DNA of 64,000 nt from an uncultured Chryseobacterium sp. (lineage in GTDB: Bacteria; Bacteroidota; Bacteroidia; Flavobacteriales; Weeksellaceae): contig CAJYLH010000017.1 of the NCBI GenBank assembly GCA_913775525.1, positions 1 through 64,000 on the forward strand, in the 5' to 3' direction. Shown here one piece after another: positions 1-7,734 of the stretch; the first letter of the stretch is position 1; every line of letters starts with the position of its first letter. The translations under genes were made by a program, and so were the position numbers. The notes beneath the pieces were generated by a model, which searched no databases, was not told the DNA's origin, and was given only the letters and a program-made list of their open reading frames with translations.

Positions 1-44
1 AAAGCTCTCCTGCGCTTACTGATATACTCTCGTTTTCAGTGGGG

Positions 45-76
45 CAAAGATAGAACCTTCAAACCCCAACTTCCAA
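45..76 (-). promoter_or_regulatory. Bacteroidota-type promoter facing the left edge
   Basis: Read on the minus strand there is a -33 TTG (74-76), a 21-base spacer and a perfect -7 element TATCTTTG (45-52), the form used by Bacteroidota primary sigma factor. It points out of the left end of the window, so it probably drives a gene whose start lies just beyond base 1. Inference from motif and spacing only. Confidence 0.55.
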
Positions 77-192
77 ATTTATTTAACATAAAGTTCATAT
101 TAATTTTACTTTGTGGGAAAAACAGCATGGTAGTAATCTGTAATATCAGTACTTACGGAGGCAGCCGTACTTATCCACAGGGATGCGGAAGC

Positions 193-674
193 ATGGGTAA
201 TGGGTAATGAGCAATAGGTAATGGGTAATGGAAGATAATTGATGATTGATCAATGATGAATGATATGTTATGAGTTATAAGTTATGAGTTGTAAGTTTAG
301 TGTACAGGGATTAATGTGCATGCGGACATGTTCATGATAATATCAGTACTTATCAATGCAGAGGCTTTATAATAATAATGATGAAAGGCGATCGTTGTAC
401 TATCACAACTTTAAAGTAATATGATGTGAAGATATATATAAAGGATGCTTAGGAATATCTGAAAATTAAACGGTATATCAGAAACAAGATTTTAGATTTT
501 AGATTTCAGATGCAAGACATCAGACATCAGACATCAGATATCAGATATTAGATATTAAAGGTAAAGCATTAAGAAAATAATTATAATTCATGACCCATTA
601 TCCTTAATCATCATTCATCATTGATCAATCATCAATTATCTTCCATTGCTCATTGCTCATTACTCATTACCCAT
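193..674. repeat. Inverted-repeat element with heptameric (7-bp) periodicity
   Basis: This gene-free stretch has two long inverted arms, 193-264 and 610-674. The inner 38 bases (227-264 versus 610-647) are perfect reverse complements; the outer parts differ by substitutions and one 7-bp unit. Both arms are built of degenerate 7-mers such as GGGTAAT, GAGCAAT, GATTGAT, GAATGAT, and the 7-base register continues to about 299. The right arm stops three bases before the stop codon of the SIMPL gene. A 15-base direct repeat, TAATATCAGTACTTA, occurs at 141-155 outside the left arm and at 338-352 inside. No open frame longer than trivial is seen between the arms. It could be a non-autonomous mobile element or an intergenic hairpin family. 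Confidence 0.8.
483..559. repeat. Tandem heptamer array (ATCAGAC-like units)
   Basis: About eleven consecutive degenerate 7-mers run without a break: TTTTAGA twice, TTTCAGA, TGCAAGA, CATCAGA three times, TATCAGA, TATTAGA and relatives. It lies in the centre of the larger inverted-repeat element. Such arrays are prone to copy-number slippage. No coding capacity is evident. Confidence 0.8.
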
Positions 675-677
675 CAA

Positions 678-1412
678 TTAGTCCACTTCATACTCCAGCT
701 TGATGGTAATATTGGCTTCCTTTTCTTTGGAAGAAGTATTGAACGTTCCGCCATAGGAATAATCTTCATTGGAATTGGGGGCTGTAATCTGAATGACACC
801 TGTGGTTGCTTTTTTAAGGTGTCCAAGGCTGCTTCCGGAATTTTCTGCAATTTTTTCTGCACGCTCGCGGGCATCCTTGGTTGCCGCAGCAATCATTTCC
901 TGCTTCACGGTAGCCAGTTTTGTATAGAAATAAGAAGGTGAAGAAGAAGTAAACTCAATACCGCGGTTGATGATCTCCGTAATATTCCTTGACAGGTTTT
1001 CAATTTTTGCTACTTCTTTACTTTCAATAGATACCTTCTGGGTCAGGTTATAGCCGGAAAACTCTCCCTGGACATAATTCCCGTTGGCATCATTATAACT
1101 CCTGAACTGCTTCTGGATATCCACCGAGGAAAATACGATCTCATTTTGTCTGATTCCTTTTGAAATAAGATAATCGTTGATGACTTTCCGGTCAAGGGCA
1201 AGTTCGTCATAAGCCGATTTTAAATCGACATTGTTTTTTGAAAAGCTTCCGGACCAGGTAATGAGGTCAGAAGTGAATTTTTTGGTGCCCAATCCTGTAA
1301 CGGCAATGGTATTTTCAGACTTGTTGCGGTTTTTTATAGCACTGCCTAAGATGGCTAAGCCTATAATAAAGCCTAATGCTGCAATCGCTATGGAGATACT
1401 ACTTTTATTCAT
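678..1412 (-). CDS. SIMPL (DUF541) domain protein
   Basis: A 244-residue protein with one N-terminal hydrophobic segment (about residues 5-25), followed by a SIMPL/DUF541 domain over the remainder. SIMPL proteins sit in the cell envelope and are associated with oxidative or membrane stress, though the biochemical role is poorly defined. The start is placed at the ATG at 1412 (MNKSS...), because the open frame extends 11 codons further upstream without a signal-like sequence and the membrane segment then falls at the true N-terminus. It stands alone on the minus strand, with the inverted-repeat element directly at its 3' end. The family call is good; the function is inferred. Confidence 0.8.
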   Translation of the reverse strand: MNKSSISIAIAALGFIIGLAILGSAIKNRNKSENTIAVTGLGTKKFTSDLITWSGSFSKNNVDLKSAYDELALDRKVINDYLISKGIRQNEIVFSSVDIQKQFRSYNDANGNYVQGEFSGYNLTQKVSIESKEVAKIENLSRNITEIINRGIEFTSSSPSYFYTKLATVKQEMIAAATKDARERAEKIAENSGSSLGHLKKATTGVIQITAPNSNEDYSYGGTFNTSSKEKEANITIKLEYEVD

Positions 1413-1485
1413 GTAATTTGTGATTGTACATTGGTATCGCAGCAATTTTTATTCCGTAATGGATTGATATCAATAACAGATCTGC

Positions 1486-2271
1486 TTATTGTTTCTTCTG
1501 CAGCCGTTCTATATATAAAGGAAGGGTTTCTTCCATCCTAAGCAGGACTCCGGATAAATTTCTGGCTTTAATATATGTCCGGACCTGCGGTTTGACCAGA
1601 AATGAGAATTCGATAAATTCAGAAATTCTTTCCAGCGGTATTCCTGCCTTGGTAAAATAATCATCATCTACCCGGTTGCGCACCCAAAGAATATGCTCCT
1701 GAAGATCATCATACCGGTACTGCCTTTTCTGCCTCCTTGCCTTTCCGCTGATCAGATCATAAGCACCCTGTACATTCAGCTGCCCAAAAAGCATCGGTAA
1801 TAAAACCTGTTTTACTTCCGCGGGCTTCTCCCTCATCTTTCCCACGGGCTGCGGCAGCCCTACTGCATCCTGAACAACTTCACCTTTGTTGATCCTGGCT
1901 ACGGCTCGAGAATCTTTAGACAGGTCTCCACTCAGGGGCTGTACTTTTACTTCTTCAATTTCTTCCGGAAGTTTTGCCATGACAATCACCAGTTGCGAAT
2001 TGATCCCATCCTCAAGCACTCTTTTGGAAATCCTTTCATATCCTTTTTTCACAAACCTCAGCTCATTATTAACTGAAGCCTGTACTGAAAACATCCCATC
2101 TGAATTTGTTGCCGTCTTTTGGTCCGTAGCCATATTAACTACCATAACATTGGCCAGTACCCTGTCATTATCATCCCTGATAGTTCCGGTGACAGTTCCC
2201 TGCTGGGAATATAATTTAACAGATACCAGTAGTGTGACCATTAGCAGAAATCCGGTTAACAAACTTTTCAT
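1486..2271 (-). CDS. Exported CarboxypepD_reg-like domain protein (paralogue 1)
   Basis: A 261-residue protein with a signal peptide (about 1-22, ending near LYSQQ) and a beta-sandwich CarboxypepD_reg-like domain (about 23-105, GTVTGTIRDDND start and NSDGMF loop). The C-terminal half, about 120-261, is alpha-helical and Arg/Lys/Gln rich. In Bacteroidota such domains are usual in envelope proteins, often in front of TonB-dependent barrels; here there is no barrel. It follows its paralogue at 2275-3024 by three bases, so the two are almost certainly co-transcribed. The molecular function is unknown. Confidence 0.75.
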   Translation of the reverse strand: MKSLLTGFLLMVTLLVSVKLYSQQGTVTGTIRDDNDRVLANVMVVNMATDQKTATNSDGMFSVQASVNNELRFVKKGYERISKRVLEDGINSQLVIVMAKLPEEIEEVKVQPLSGDLSKDSRAVARINKGEVVQDAVGLPQPVGKMREKPAEVKQVLLPMLFGQLNVQGAYDLISGKARRQKRQYRYDDLQEHILWVRNRVDDDYFTKAGIPLERISEFIEFSFLVKPQVRTYIKARNLSGVLLRMEETLPLYIERLQKKQ

Positions 2272-2274
2272 GGC

Positions 2275-3024
2275 CTATTTTGTGTTTTGGGGAGCACGGT
2301 ACAATACAATTTTATTTAAAACAGCTCCTTTGAACCGGTTGATATCCGCATCACTGCAATATCCGTATTTTAAAATATTCTTTCTTTCAAAACCGCTTTT
2401 CAGGACATAAAGTACGAAATGCTGAATCTGGGATTGTTCAAGTTTAAGGTCAGTGAAAAACTGTTCTCCCAAAGCGGTGATCAGGTAATTCATCAGATCG
2501 ATATCATCCCATTTATCTTTTATCTTACCAATTGTAAATACACCTTTGGTCACAGGCTGTACAAATTCCCCGGGTCTCGGAGCAAGAATCCTGGGATCTG
2601 ACTTTTTCGCCATGTAGGCATCAATTTCACGCGTCAGCTTTTCAACTTTCTTTGGCTTGTTAAGGTTTCTGGAATCTATTTTCAGGTTGCCGGTCAGTCC
2701 CTGCTTTATCTCCACCTCCTGGATGAGTTCGGCCACCCTGATCAGTGTGATGTTTACCGGCGACTGGATATTGTCAGCAGTTATTCTTCTTGCAGTACGT
2801 TCATAGCCGGCCTTTATAAATCGTAATTCATCTCCCTGCCTTCCGGATATCATGAAATGGCCATCCCTGTTAGTCACGACCCTTTCATCTGTCCTGATGT
2901 TGATAACGGTGACATCAGGAATTTCAGCACGGTCTTCGGTGACGATTTTCCCAAAAATGTAATCCTGTGCGTGGAAGGTGATGAAAGAAAAGGTAAATAA
3001 AATAAATAGTAGTTTAATTTTCAC
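2275..3024 (-). CDS. Exported CarboxypepD_reg-like domain protein (paralogue 2)
   Basis: A 249-residue protein of the same architecture as its downstream neighbour: signal peptide (about 1-19, FITFHA then QDY), CarboxypepD_reg-like domain (about 20-100, with NRDGHF loop and ELRFIKAGYERTAR matching the paralogue), then a charged C-terminal region of about 130 residues. First gene of a two-gene operon. A possible -7 element, TAGTTTTG, lies upstream at 3044-3051 on the minus strand, without a clear -33. Tandem duplication followed by divergence is the simplest origin. Function unknown. Confidence 0.75.
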   Translation of the reverse strand: MKIKLLFILFTFSFITFHAQDYIFGKIVTEDRAEIPDVTVINIRTDERVVTNRDGHFMISGRQGDELRFIKAGYERTARRITADNIQSPVNITLIRVAELIQEVEIKQGLTGNLKIDSRNLNKPKKVEKLTREIDAYMAKKSDPRILAPRPGEFVQPVTKGVFTIGKIKDKWDDIDLMNYLITALGEQFFTDLKLEQSQIQHFVLYVLKSGFERKNILKYGYCSDADINRFKGAVLNKIVLYRAPQNTK

Positions 3025-3209
3025 GGATGATTGTTTGATAGCACAAAACTAAAATTATTTTCAGACTAAAAAATAAGTTTAACCAGCGTTAACGCGTTTT
3101 AGGATATTATTATTATTTCTGATGCCCGAAAGTGTTAAATAGAACTTGCTTATTGTTAATTTTTTCCTTAAATTATAGCTAAATTGCCTGTTCAATTTTA
3201 CTACATCAC

Positions 3210-6200
3210 ATGCAGAATTCATATACGGTTATTAATGCTTCCGCAGGGTCCGGAAAGACCTATGCACTGGTTCAGCGCCTTCTGATGATCTGCCTCCGGT
3301 ATCCTTATCAGCATCAGTCGATCAGGAATATCCTGGCACTTACATTTACCAATAAGGCAGCCAATGAAATGAAGGAAAGGATCCTGACATGGCTCGGGAA
3401 CTTCTCCTCTGAAAAGTTTGCAGACAATGCCGACCTGAAAAATATTCAGAAAGCTTTTGAAGAGGAGGGTTTAAAAATCACCATTGATGAACTTCACGCA
3501 CGTTCTAAAAAGCTGCTGGATTATGTGCTGCACAACTACTCCACGCTGAATATCGGAACTATTGACCGTTTTAATTCCAGATTGGTAAGAAGCTTCTCTT
3601 ATGAACTGGGATTAGCTAAAAATTTCAACCTTGAAATCGAGGCTGAACCCTTCCTGATAGAAGCCGTAGATAAAATGCTTGACCAGATTGGTGAGAATGA
3701 AGCGATCTCCAGTTCTTTCATGGATTATGTAGATTACAGCCTGGAAAACAATGAGCGGATCAACCTTAATAAAAGCCTTTATGATTCTGCCAAGGAATTC
3801 GTTAAGGACATCCACTATGAACATCTGAAAAGCAATCAGAGCTTTGATGACAGCAGCTATGAGGACATCAAGAACAGGATCCGTAAAGAAATTGTGCTGA
3901 ACAGGAAGCAGGCAGCAGATCTTGCTGCCCAGTCCATAGAACTTTTCCGGTCCAGGGATATTGATGTAGAGGATTTTGCCCAGGGAAAGAACGGGCTCGG
4001 AGGTTTTTTCGTCAAAGTGCTGGATTTTTACCAGCAGAAAAGGCCAGGATTCCCTTTTCCCACTACACAGGAAGACTCTGTTGTAAACAATTACAGAAAA
4101 GGTGCTTCTTCAAAATCCAAAAATAAGGAGGCCGATATCCTGGACATCCTGGATCAGTTGCTGGAAAACCGCATGAAGCTGATCCTGCTGTATATTGAGA
4201 CCCAGAAAAAAGAGAAAATTCTTTCCGCCCTGCTGCCCCTTAAGGTTAACAAAGATATTCAGGATGAATTGAAAAAGATAGAAGAGGAAAATGACCTGGT
4301 GTTGCTTTCAAAATTCAATATCCTGATCAATGAGAACCTGCGCAATGAGCCGTCAGCTTTTATTTATGAAAAGGTAGGGTCACAGTTCCAGCATTATTTC
4401 TTTGATGAGTTCCAAGATACCTCGGAACTGCAATGGCAGAATTTCATTCCGTTACGGGATCACAGCATATCAACAGAGAATACCTCTTTCACGCTGGTTG
4501 GAGACCCGAAACAAAGTATCTACCGTTTTCGGGGCGGGGAAAGCAAACTGATGCTGGACATCATCAATAAAAAAGAAAACTCACCACGGGAAGCAGACCT
4601 GATGGTGCTGAAAGACAACTGGCGGAGTGCAAAGAATATTGTGAAGTTCAATAATGAACTATACCGCTTCCATTCTGAGATTTTAGAAGAAGAACACCGC
4701 AATATTTTCGGTACGGATGCTGAACAGAATCCGAAATCGTCCTTTGACGGAAGGGTAAAAGTCAATCTTATCGAGAACCTTACCAATGAGGATTTTTACA
4801 ATGATACTTCGGAAAGGATGAGAAAAGATATTCAGGAATGCCTGGATAACGGCTTCCGGTTTTCTGATATCACGGTACTCTGCCGGGGCAATTTCGATAT
4901 CTTCAGCTACTCGCAGAAGCTGGGCGGACTGAAGGTAATTTACCGGGGACAGGAAACCAATGTCAAAACGATTTCTGAAAAAGGACTGACCCTGGAGCTT
5001 TCAAACACCTTAAAAGCCGTCATCGAATTCCTGAAATGGGAATCCAATCCTAAAAACCGGCCGAACCTGATTATGATGATGTACCATCTCAACAGCCTGG
5101 GACGAATCCGGATGCCCGACTTTACTTTAGAGATGAAAACAATCCTCGGCATAGAATCCCATGAAGAAGTGCTGGCTTTTCTGGAACTTCACTACGGGAT
5201 CAAGTTAAAACAGGATATCCTTCCAAGATTCAACCTTTACAATTACATCGAATTTTACATCAATGAATTCTCCTTTGAAGACAGGGAAAAGGATTTCCTG
5301 CTGAACTTCCTGGAAATGCTGTTTAATTTCACCCAGAATGCAGGCGCCAGCATCAAAGAATTCCTGAAATACTGGGATGAGGAAGCTTCACAATACACGA
5401 TTCAGGCATCAGAAAATATTGATGCGATCCAGATCATGACCATCCACAAAGCCAAAGGGCTGGAATTCCCGGTCGTTTTCATTCCGATGATGAATAAAAA
5501 CCGCGATGCCGAATTCAGCAATTGGTTTGAAACGGGAGCCCACGAATCCTTAAAATCCGTAAACATCAATCAATTCAGTAAAACGCTCGAAGTGTACGAC
5601 GAGGAGATCCAGCATTTCAACCGCCAGAATTCTTATAAAAATTTCATAGACCGGCTCTGCCTCCAGTATGTGGCCACCACACGGCCTGTGGAACAGTTAT
5701 TTTTCTACATCCAAAAGGCCAATAAAACCTCCAACCATCTGGAACTGCTCGAATTCCTTCAAACTAAAAATAAGGATAATGCCGATGAATTCGACCTTTA
5801 TGAAGTTAACCCCGAGATGCTGAAAAAGTATTCTACCGATAAAACTTCAGAATTCAGAACGAGGGATATTCCCAATTTAAAAAATATCAGCGAAAAAACC
5901 ACATCCATCAAGATTGCCACACCTTCCAAAACCTATCAGGCAAGGAATGAAAAAGTAAAGATCGGGCTTTTCGCCCATGAGCTTCTGGCAAAGATCAATA
6001 CCGAAAATGATATCGAGCAGGTATTGGAACGCTATCTGCTCGATGGACAGATCACATTCAATGAACGGGATATTATCCGTGAAAGGCTTCATGATATCAT
6101 CCGTACCCATACGGAGTTTTTTGATGACCGGTGGGAAGTGATCAATGAAAAGGAAATTATGGTTTCTGAGAGAGGCGAAAGCAGGATATACCGCCCGGAC

Positions 6201-6350
6201 AGGATTCTGAAAGGGCCTGACGGGTACATCATCGTTGATTTCAAAACCGGTGAACCTTCAGAGAAAGACAAACGCCAGATCGAAAATTATAAACGGGTGC
6301 TGGAACGCTTAGGAAGAAAAGTGATTGATACGAGACTTGTATACCTATAA
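3210..6350 (+). CDS. UvrD-family helicase with C-terminal RecB-type nuclease (AddA/RecB-like)
   Basis: A 1046-residue superfamily 1A helicase. Walker A is ASAGSGKT at residues 10-17; Walker B is FDEFQD near 398, followed by GDPKQSIYRFRGG near 431; the late helicase motif IHKAKGLEFP lies near 745. The C-terminus carries a PD-(D/E)XK nuclease of the RecB/AddA type, with GLFAHELLA near 918 and IIVDFKTG near 1007. It should unwind and resect DNA double-strand ends to load RecA. The usual partner, an AddB-like protein, is not adjacent: the gene is flanked by an exported-protein operon and ferritin. The start gives the Walker A immediately after nine residues, which is normal for this family. Confidence 0.88.
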   Translation: MQNSYTVINASAGSGKTYALVQRLLMICLRYPYQHQSIRNILALTFTNKAANEMKERILTWLGNFSSEKFADNADLKNIQKAFEEEGLKITIDELHARSKKLLDYVLHNYSTLNIGTIDRFNSRLVRSFSYELGLAKNFNLEIEAEPFLIEAVDKMLDQIGENEAISSSFMDYVDYSLENNERINLNKSLYDSAKEFVKDIHYEHLKSNQSFDDSSYEDIKNRIRKEIVLNRKQAADLAAQSIELFRSRDIDVEDFAQGKNGLGGFFVKVLDFYQQKRPGFPFPTTQEDSVVNNYRKGASSKSKNKEADILDILDQLLENRMKLILLYIETQKKEKILSALLPLKVNKDIQDELKKIEEENDLVLLSKFNILINENLRNEPSAFIYEKVGSQFQHYFFDEFQDTSELQWQNFIPLRDHSISTENTSFTLVGDPKQSIYRFRGGESKLMLDIINKKENSPREADLMVLKDNWRSAKNIVKFNNELYRFHSEILEEEHRNIFGTDAEQNPKSSFDGRVKVNLIENLTNEDFYNDTSERMRKDIQECLDNGFRFSDITVLCRGNFDIFSYSQKLGGLKVIYRGQETNVKTISEKGLTLELSNTLKAVIEFLKWESNPKNRPNLIMMMYHLNSLGRIRMPDFTLEMKTILGIESHEEVLAFLELHYGIKLKQDILPRFNLYNYIEFYINEFSFEDREKDFLLNFLEMLFNFTQNAGASIKEFLKYWDEEASQYTIQASENIDAIQIMTIHKAKGLEFPVVFIPMMNKNRDAEFSNWFETGAHESLKSVNINQFSKTLEVYDEEIQHFNRQNSYKNFIDRLCLQYVATTRPVEQLFFYIQKANKTSNHLELLEFLQTKNKDNADEFDLYEVNPEMLKKYSTDKTSEFRTRDIPNLKNISEKTTSIKIATPSKTYQARNEKVKIGLFAHELLAKINTENDIEQVLERYLLDGQITFNERDIIRERLHDIIRTHTEFFDDRWEVINEKEIMVSERGESRIYRPDRILKGPDGYIIVDFKTGEPSEKDKRQIENYKRVLERLGRKVIDTRLVYL

Positions 6351-6407
6351 TATACAGGCAGGTTTCGCGGTCACATCACTAATTTTAAGATAGCATACGT
6401 TATAGAT

Positions 6408-6450
6408 AACATAAAAAAGACGAATGTTCACAATTCGTCTTTTTTATGTT
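6408..6450. terminator. Bidirectional rho-independent terminator
   Basis: Perfect 18-bp arms (6408-6425 and 6433-6450) with a 7-base loop. The A-tract and T-tract at its ends serve both the helicase gene (plus) and ferritin (minus), which converge here. Confidence 0.9.
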
Positions 6451-6470
6451 TAACAGCAGAATAATCTGTG

Positions 6471-6980
6471 TTATGCTCCTGCATCAGGGGAAAATACCCT
6501 TTGGGCAAGCTCTTGATCAAAAAGATATAAAGCTGAAGGATTATCGCATACCATTCTGATCTTCGTTACCAGCTGTGAAGCACTTGCTTCTTCCTCTACC
6601 TGCTCATTGATGAACCACTGCAGAAATGAGGTAGTGGCAAAGTCTCCTTCGTCATTTGCATTCTTAACGATATTGAATATGCTTTTGGTTACTCTCTTCT
6701 CATGCTCCAGTGCCTTTTCGAAAATATCAGTGGCATTTTCAAATTCATGCGGCGGTTTCGGAATCTCACCGATAATGATTTCACCGCTTACATCATTAAG
6801 GTAATCAAACATTTTGTCAGCATGCATAAGCTCTTCTTTGCTCTGCACCCTGAAATAGTTTGCGATCCCGTCAAGATCCCTGGCAGAGAACCAGGCAGAC
6901 ATAGAAAGGTAATACTGGGCAGCGTACTGTTCGTGAGCAATTTGCTCATTAATTAAATTCGCGATTTTTTCACTAACCAT
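6471..6980 (-). CDS. Non-haem ferritin
   Basis: A 169-residue ferritin of bacterial FtnA type, which oxidises Fe(II) and stores iron in a 24-mer shell in the cytoplasm. The four-helix bundle shows the expected ferroxidase ligands: the first-helix Glu in NEQIAHEQYAAQYY, ELMHAD (Glu and His) in the second helix, Glu in LEHEKRV, and the QWFINEQVEEE segment in the fourth helix. The length is typical. It is monocistronic, with a promoter immediately upstream and a shared terminator downstream. Confidence 0.95.
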   Translation of the reverse strand: MVSEKIANLINEQIAHEQYAAQYYLSMSAWFSARDLDGIANYFRVQSKEELMHADKMFDYLNDVSGEIIIGEIPKPPHEFENATDIFEKALEHEKRVTKSIFNIVKNANDEGDFATTSFLQWFINEQVEEEASASQLVTKIRMVCDNPSALYLFDQELAQRVFSPDAGA

Positions 6981-7000
6981 AAGTATAAAAATTTATGCCT

Positions 7001-7029
7001 CAAAATTAAGGATTAATGTCCGTATTCAA
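7001..7029 (-). promoter_or_regulatory. Promoter of ferritin gene
   Basis: On the minus strand TTG (7027-7029), an 18-base spacer and TAATTTTG (7001-7008), matching the Bacteroidota TTG-N-TAnnTTTG consensus, about 20 bases before the ferritin start. Confidence 0.65.
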
Positions 7030-7054
7030 AAGTTTAGGCTGAAATAATACAAAA

Positions 7055-7075
7055 AGGACGGAATAGATCCGTCCT
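7055..7075 (-). terminator. Rho-independent terminator of the Spy/CpxP-like gene
   Basis: On the minus strand AGGACGGA, a 5-base loop, TCCGTCCT, then a T-run. It lies about 35 bases after the stop codon of the gene at 7112-7558. Confidence 0.85.
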
Positions 7076-7111
7076 CTTAACACACACTAAAAATCAAAAA
7101 TTATAGAACAA

Positions 7112-7558
7112 TCACTTCATATCCGGAGCTGGAGTGGTAACGGGCTTCTTCATCATCCTTCTGTCTTTCATAGCCATTCTTCTCTGCTCCATTTTTTCTT
7201 TTCTGTCCGCCTGCCACTGATCATACTGTTGAGGCGTTAAAATTCTTTTCATATCTGCATCCATCTGTGCTCTCCTCGCCTTCATATCTTCCATCCTGGC
7301 CTGGCGCATTTCTTTATTTTTTTCAAAATCTGCTTTCATGCCGGCCTTTTGTTTATCATGGAGTGCTTTAATCTGAGCTACCTGGGCTTCATTAAGCTTA
7401 AGGTCTTTCTGCATCTGGGCCATATGGTCCTGCTCTCTCTGCTGCATTTTTTCTCTCATCTCGGCCCTCTTGGCAGTTCTGTCCTGAGGGGTTGCCTGTT
7501 GCGCCATAGCTACGCTTCCCCAACCGATGAATGCTAATGCTAATACTATTTTTTTCAT
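7112..7558 (-). CDS. Periplasmic Spy/CpxP-like protein
   Basis: A 148-residue exported protein with a signal peptide ending at about residue 19 (SVAMAQQ). The mature part is highly charged and helical, rich in Met, Gln, Lys and Arg, with repeated MREKMQQ / MQKDLKLNEAQ segments and ILTPQQYDQW near 105-115. The two L-(N/T)-x-x-Q patterns (KLNEAQ and LTPQQ) are the signature of Spy/CpxP-type periplasmic chaperones and related Bacteroidota proteins. The likely role is binding or sensing misfolded envelope protein or metal stress. Its upstream region shares a 34-bp motif with the exported protein gene at 7735-8754. Family assignment is moderate. Confidence 0.65.
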   Translation of the reverse strand: MKKIVLALAFIGWGSVAMAQQATPQDRTAKRAEMREKMQQREQDHMAQMQKDLKLNEAQVAQIKALHDKQKAGMKADFEKNKEMRQARMEDMKARRAQMDADMKRILTPQQYDQWQADRKEKMEQRRMAMKDRRMMKKPVTTPAPDMK

Positions 7559-7585
7559 TTCTTTATTATCAATTAATTGTTATAC

Positions 7586-7619
7586 ATCTTTTTGATTATT
7601 AATAAAAAGAGAAGTTAAA
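7586..7619 (-). promoter_or_regulatory. Candidate envelope-regulon promoter (copy 1)
   Basis: A 34-base segment 28 bases upstream of the Spy/CpxP-like start. In the minus-strand reading it begins TTTAACTTCT and ends CAAAAAGAT. The same-length segment at 8800-8833 matches 25 of 34 positions, with both ends conserved and the middle variable, as expected for a two-part sigma-factor site. Whether an ECF sigma factor uses it is inference. Confidence 0.45.
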
Positions 7620-7675
7620 CTCTACAATTCATAAAAAATGTTAAAATTAATTACATAAATATCAACAATAAAAAA

Positions 7676-7703
7676 AAGGACAGCTCATATAGAATCTGTC
7701 CTT
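7676..7703 (-). terminator. Terminator of the repeat-rich exported protein gene
   Basis: AAGGACAG at 7676-7683 pairs with CTGTCCTT at 7696-7703 across a 12-base loop. On the minus strand the stem is followed by a T-run, 32 bases after the stop codon at 7735. Confidence 0.8.
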
Positions 7704-7734
7704 CACACCACTTAAATATAATACATGAAATTAC

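Noticed and set aside
171..179. TTATCCACA, a perfect DnaA-box 9-mer near the left end, possibly hinting at a replication origin
   Set aside because: Only a single copy was seen; one or zero is expected by chance in 64 kb on two strands, and no dnaA, dnaN or AT-rich DUE cluster is present.
193..674. Invertible promoter (phase-variable switch) between the inverted arms
   Set aside because: No recombinase is nearby, the arms are made of degenerate repeats instead of short recombination sites, and no promoter-like element of good quality was seen in the core.
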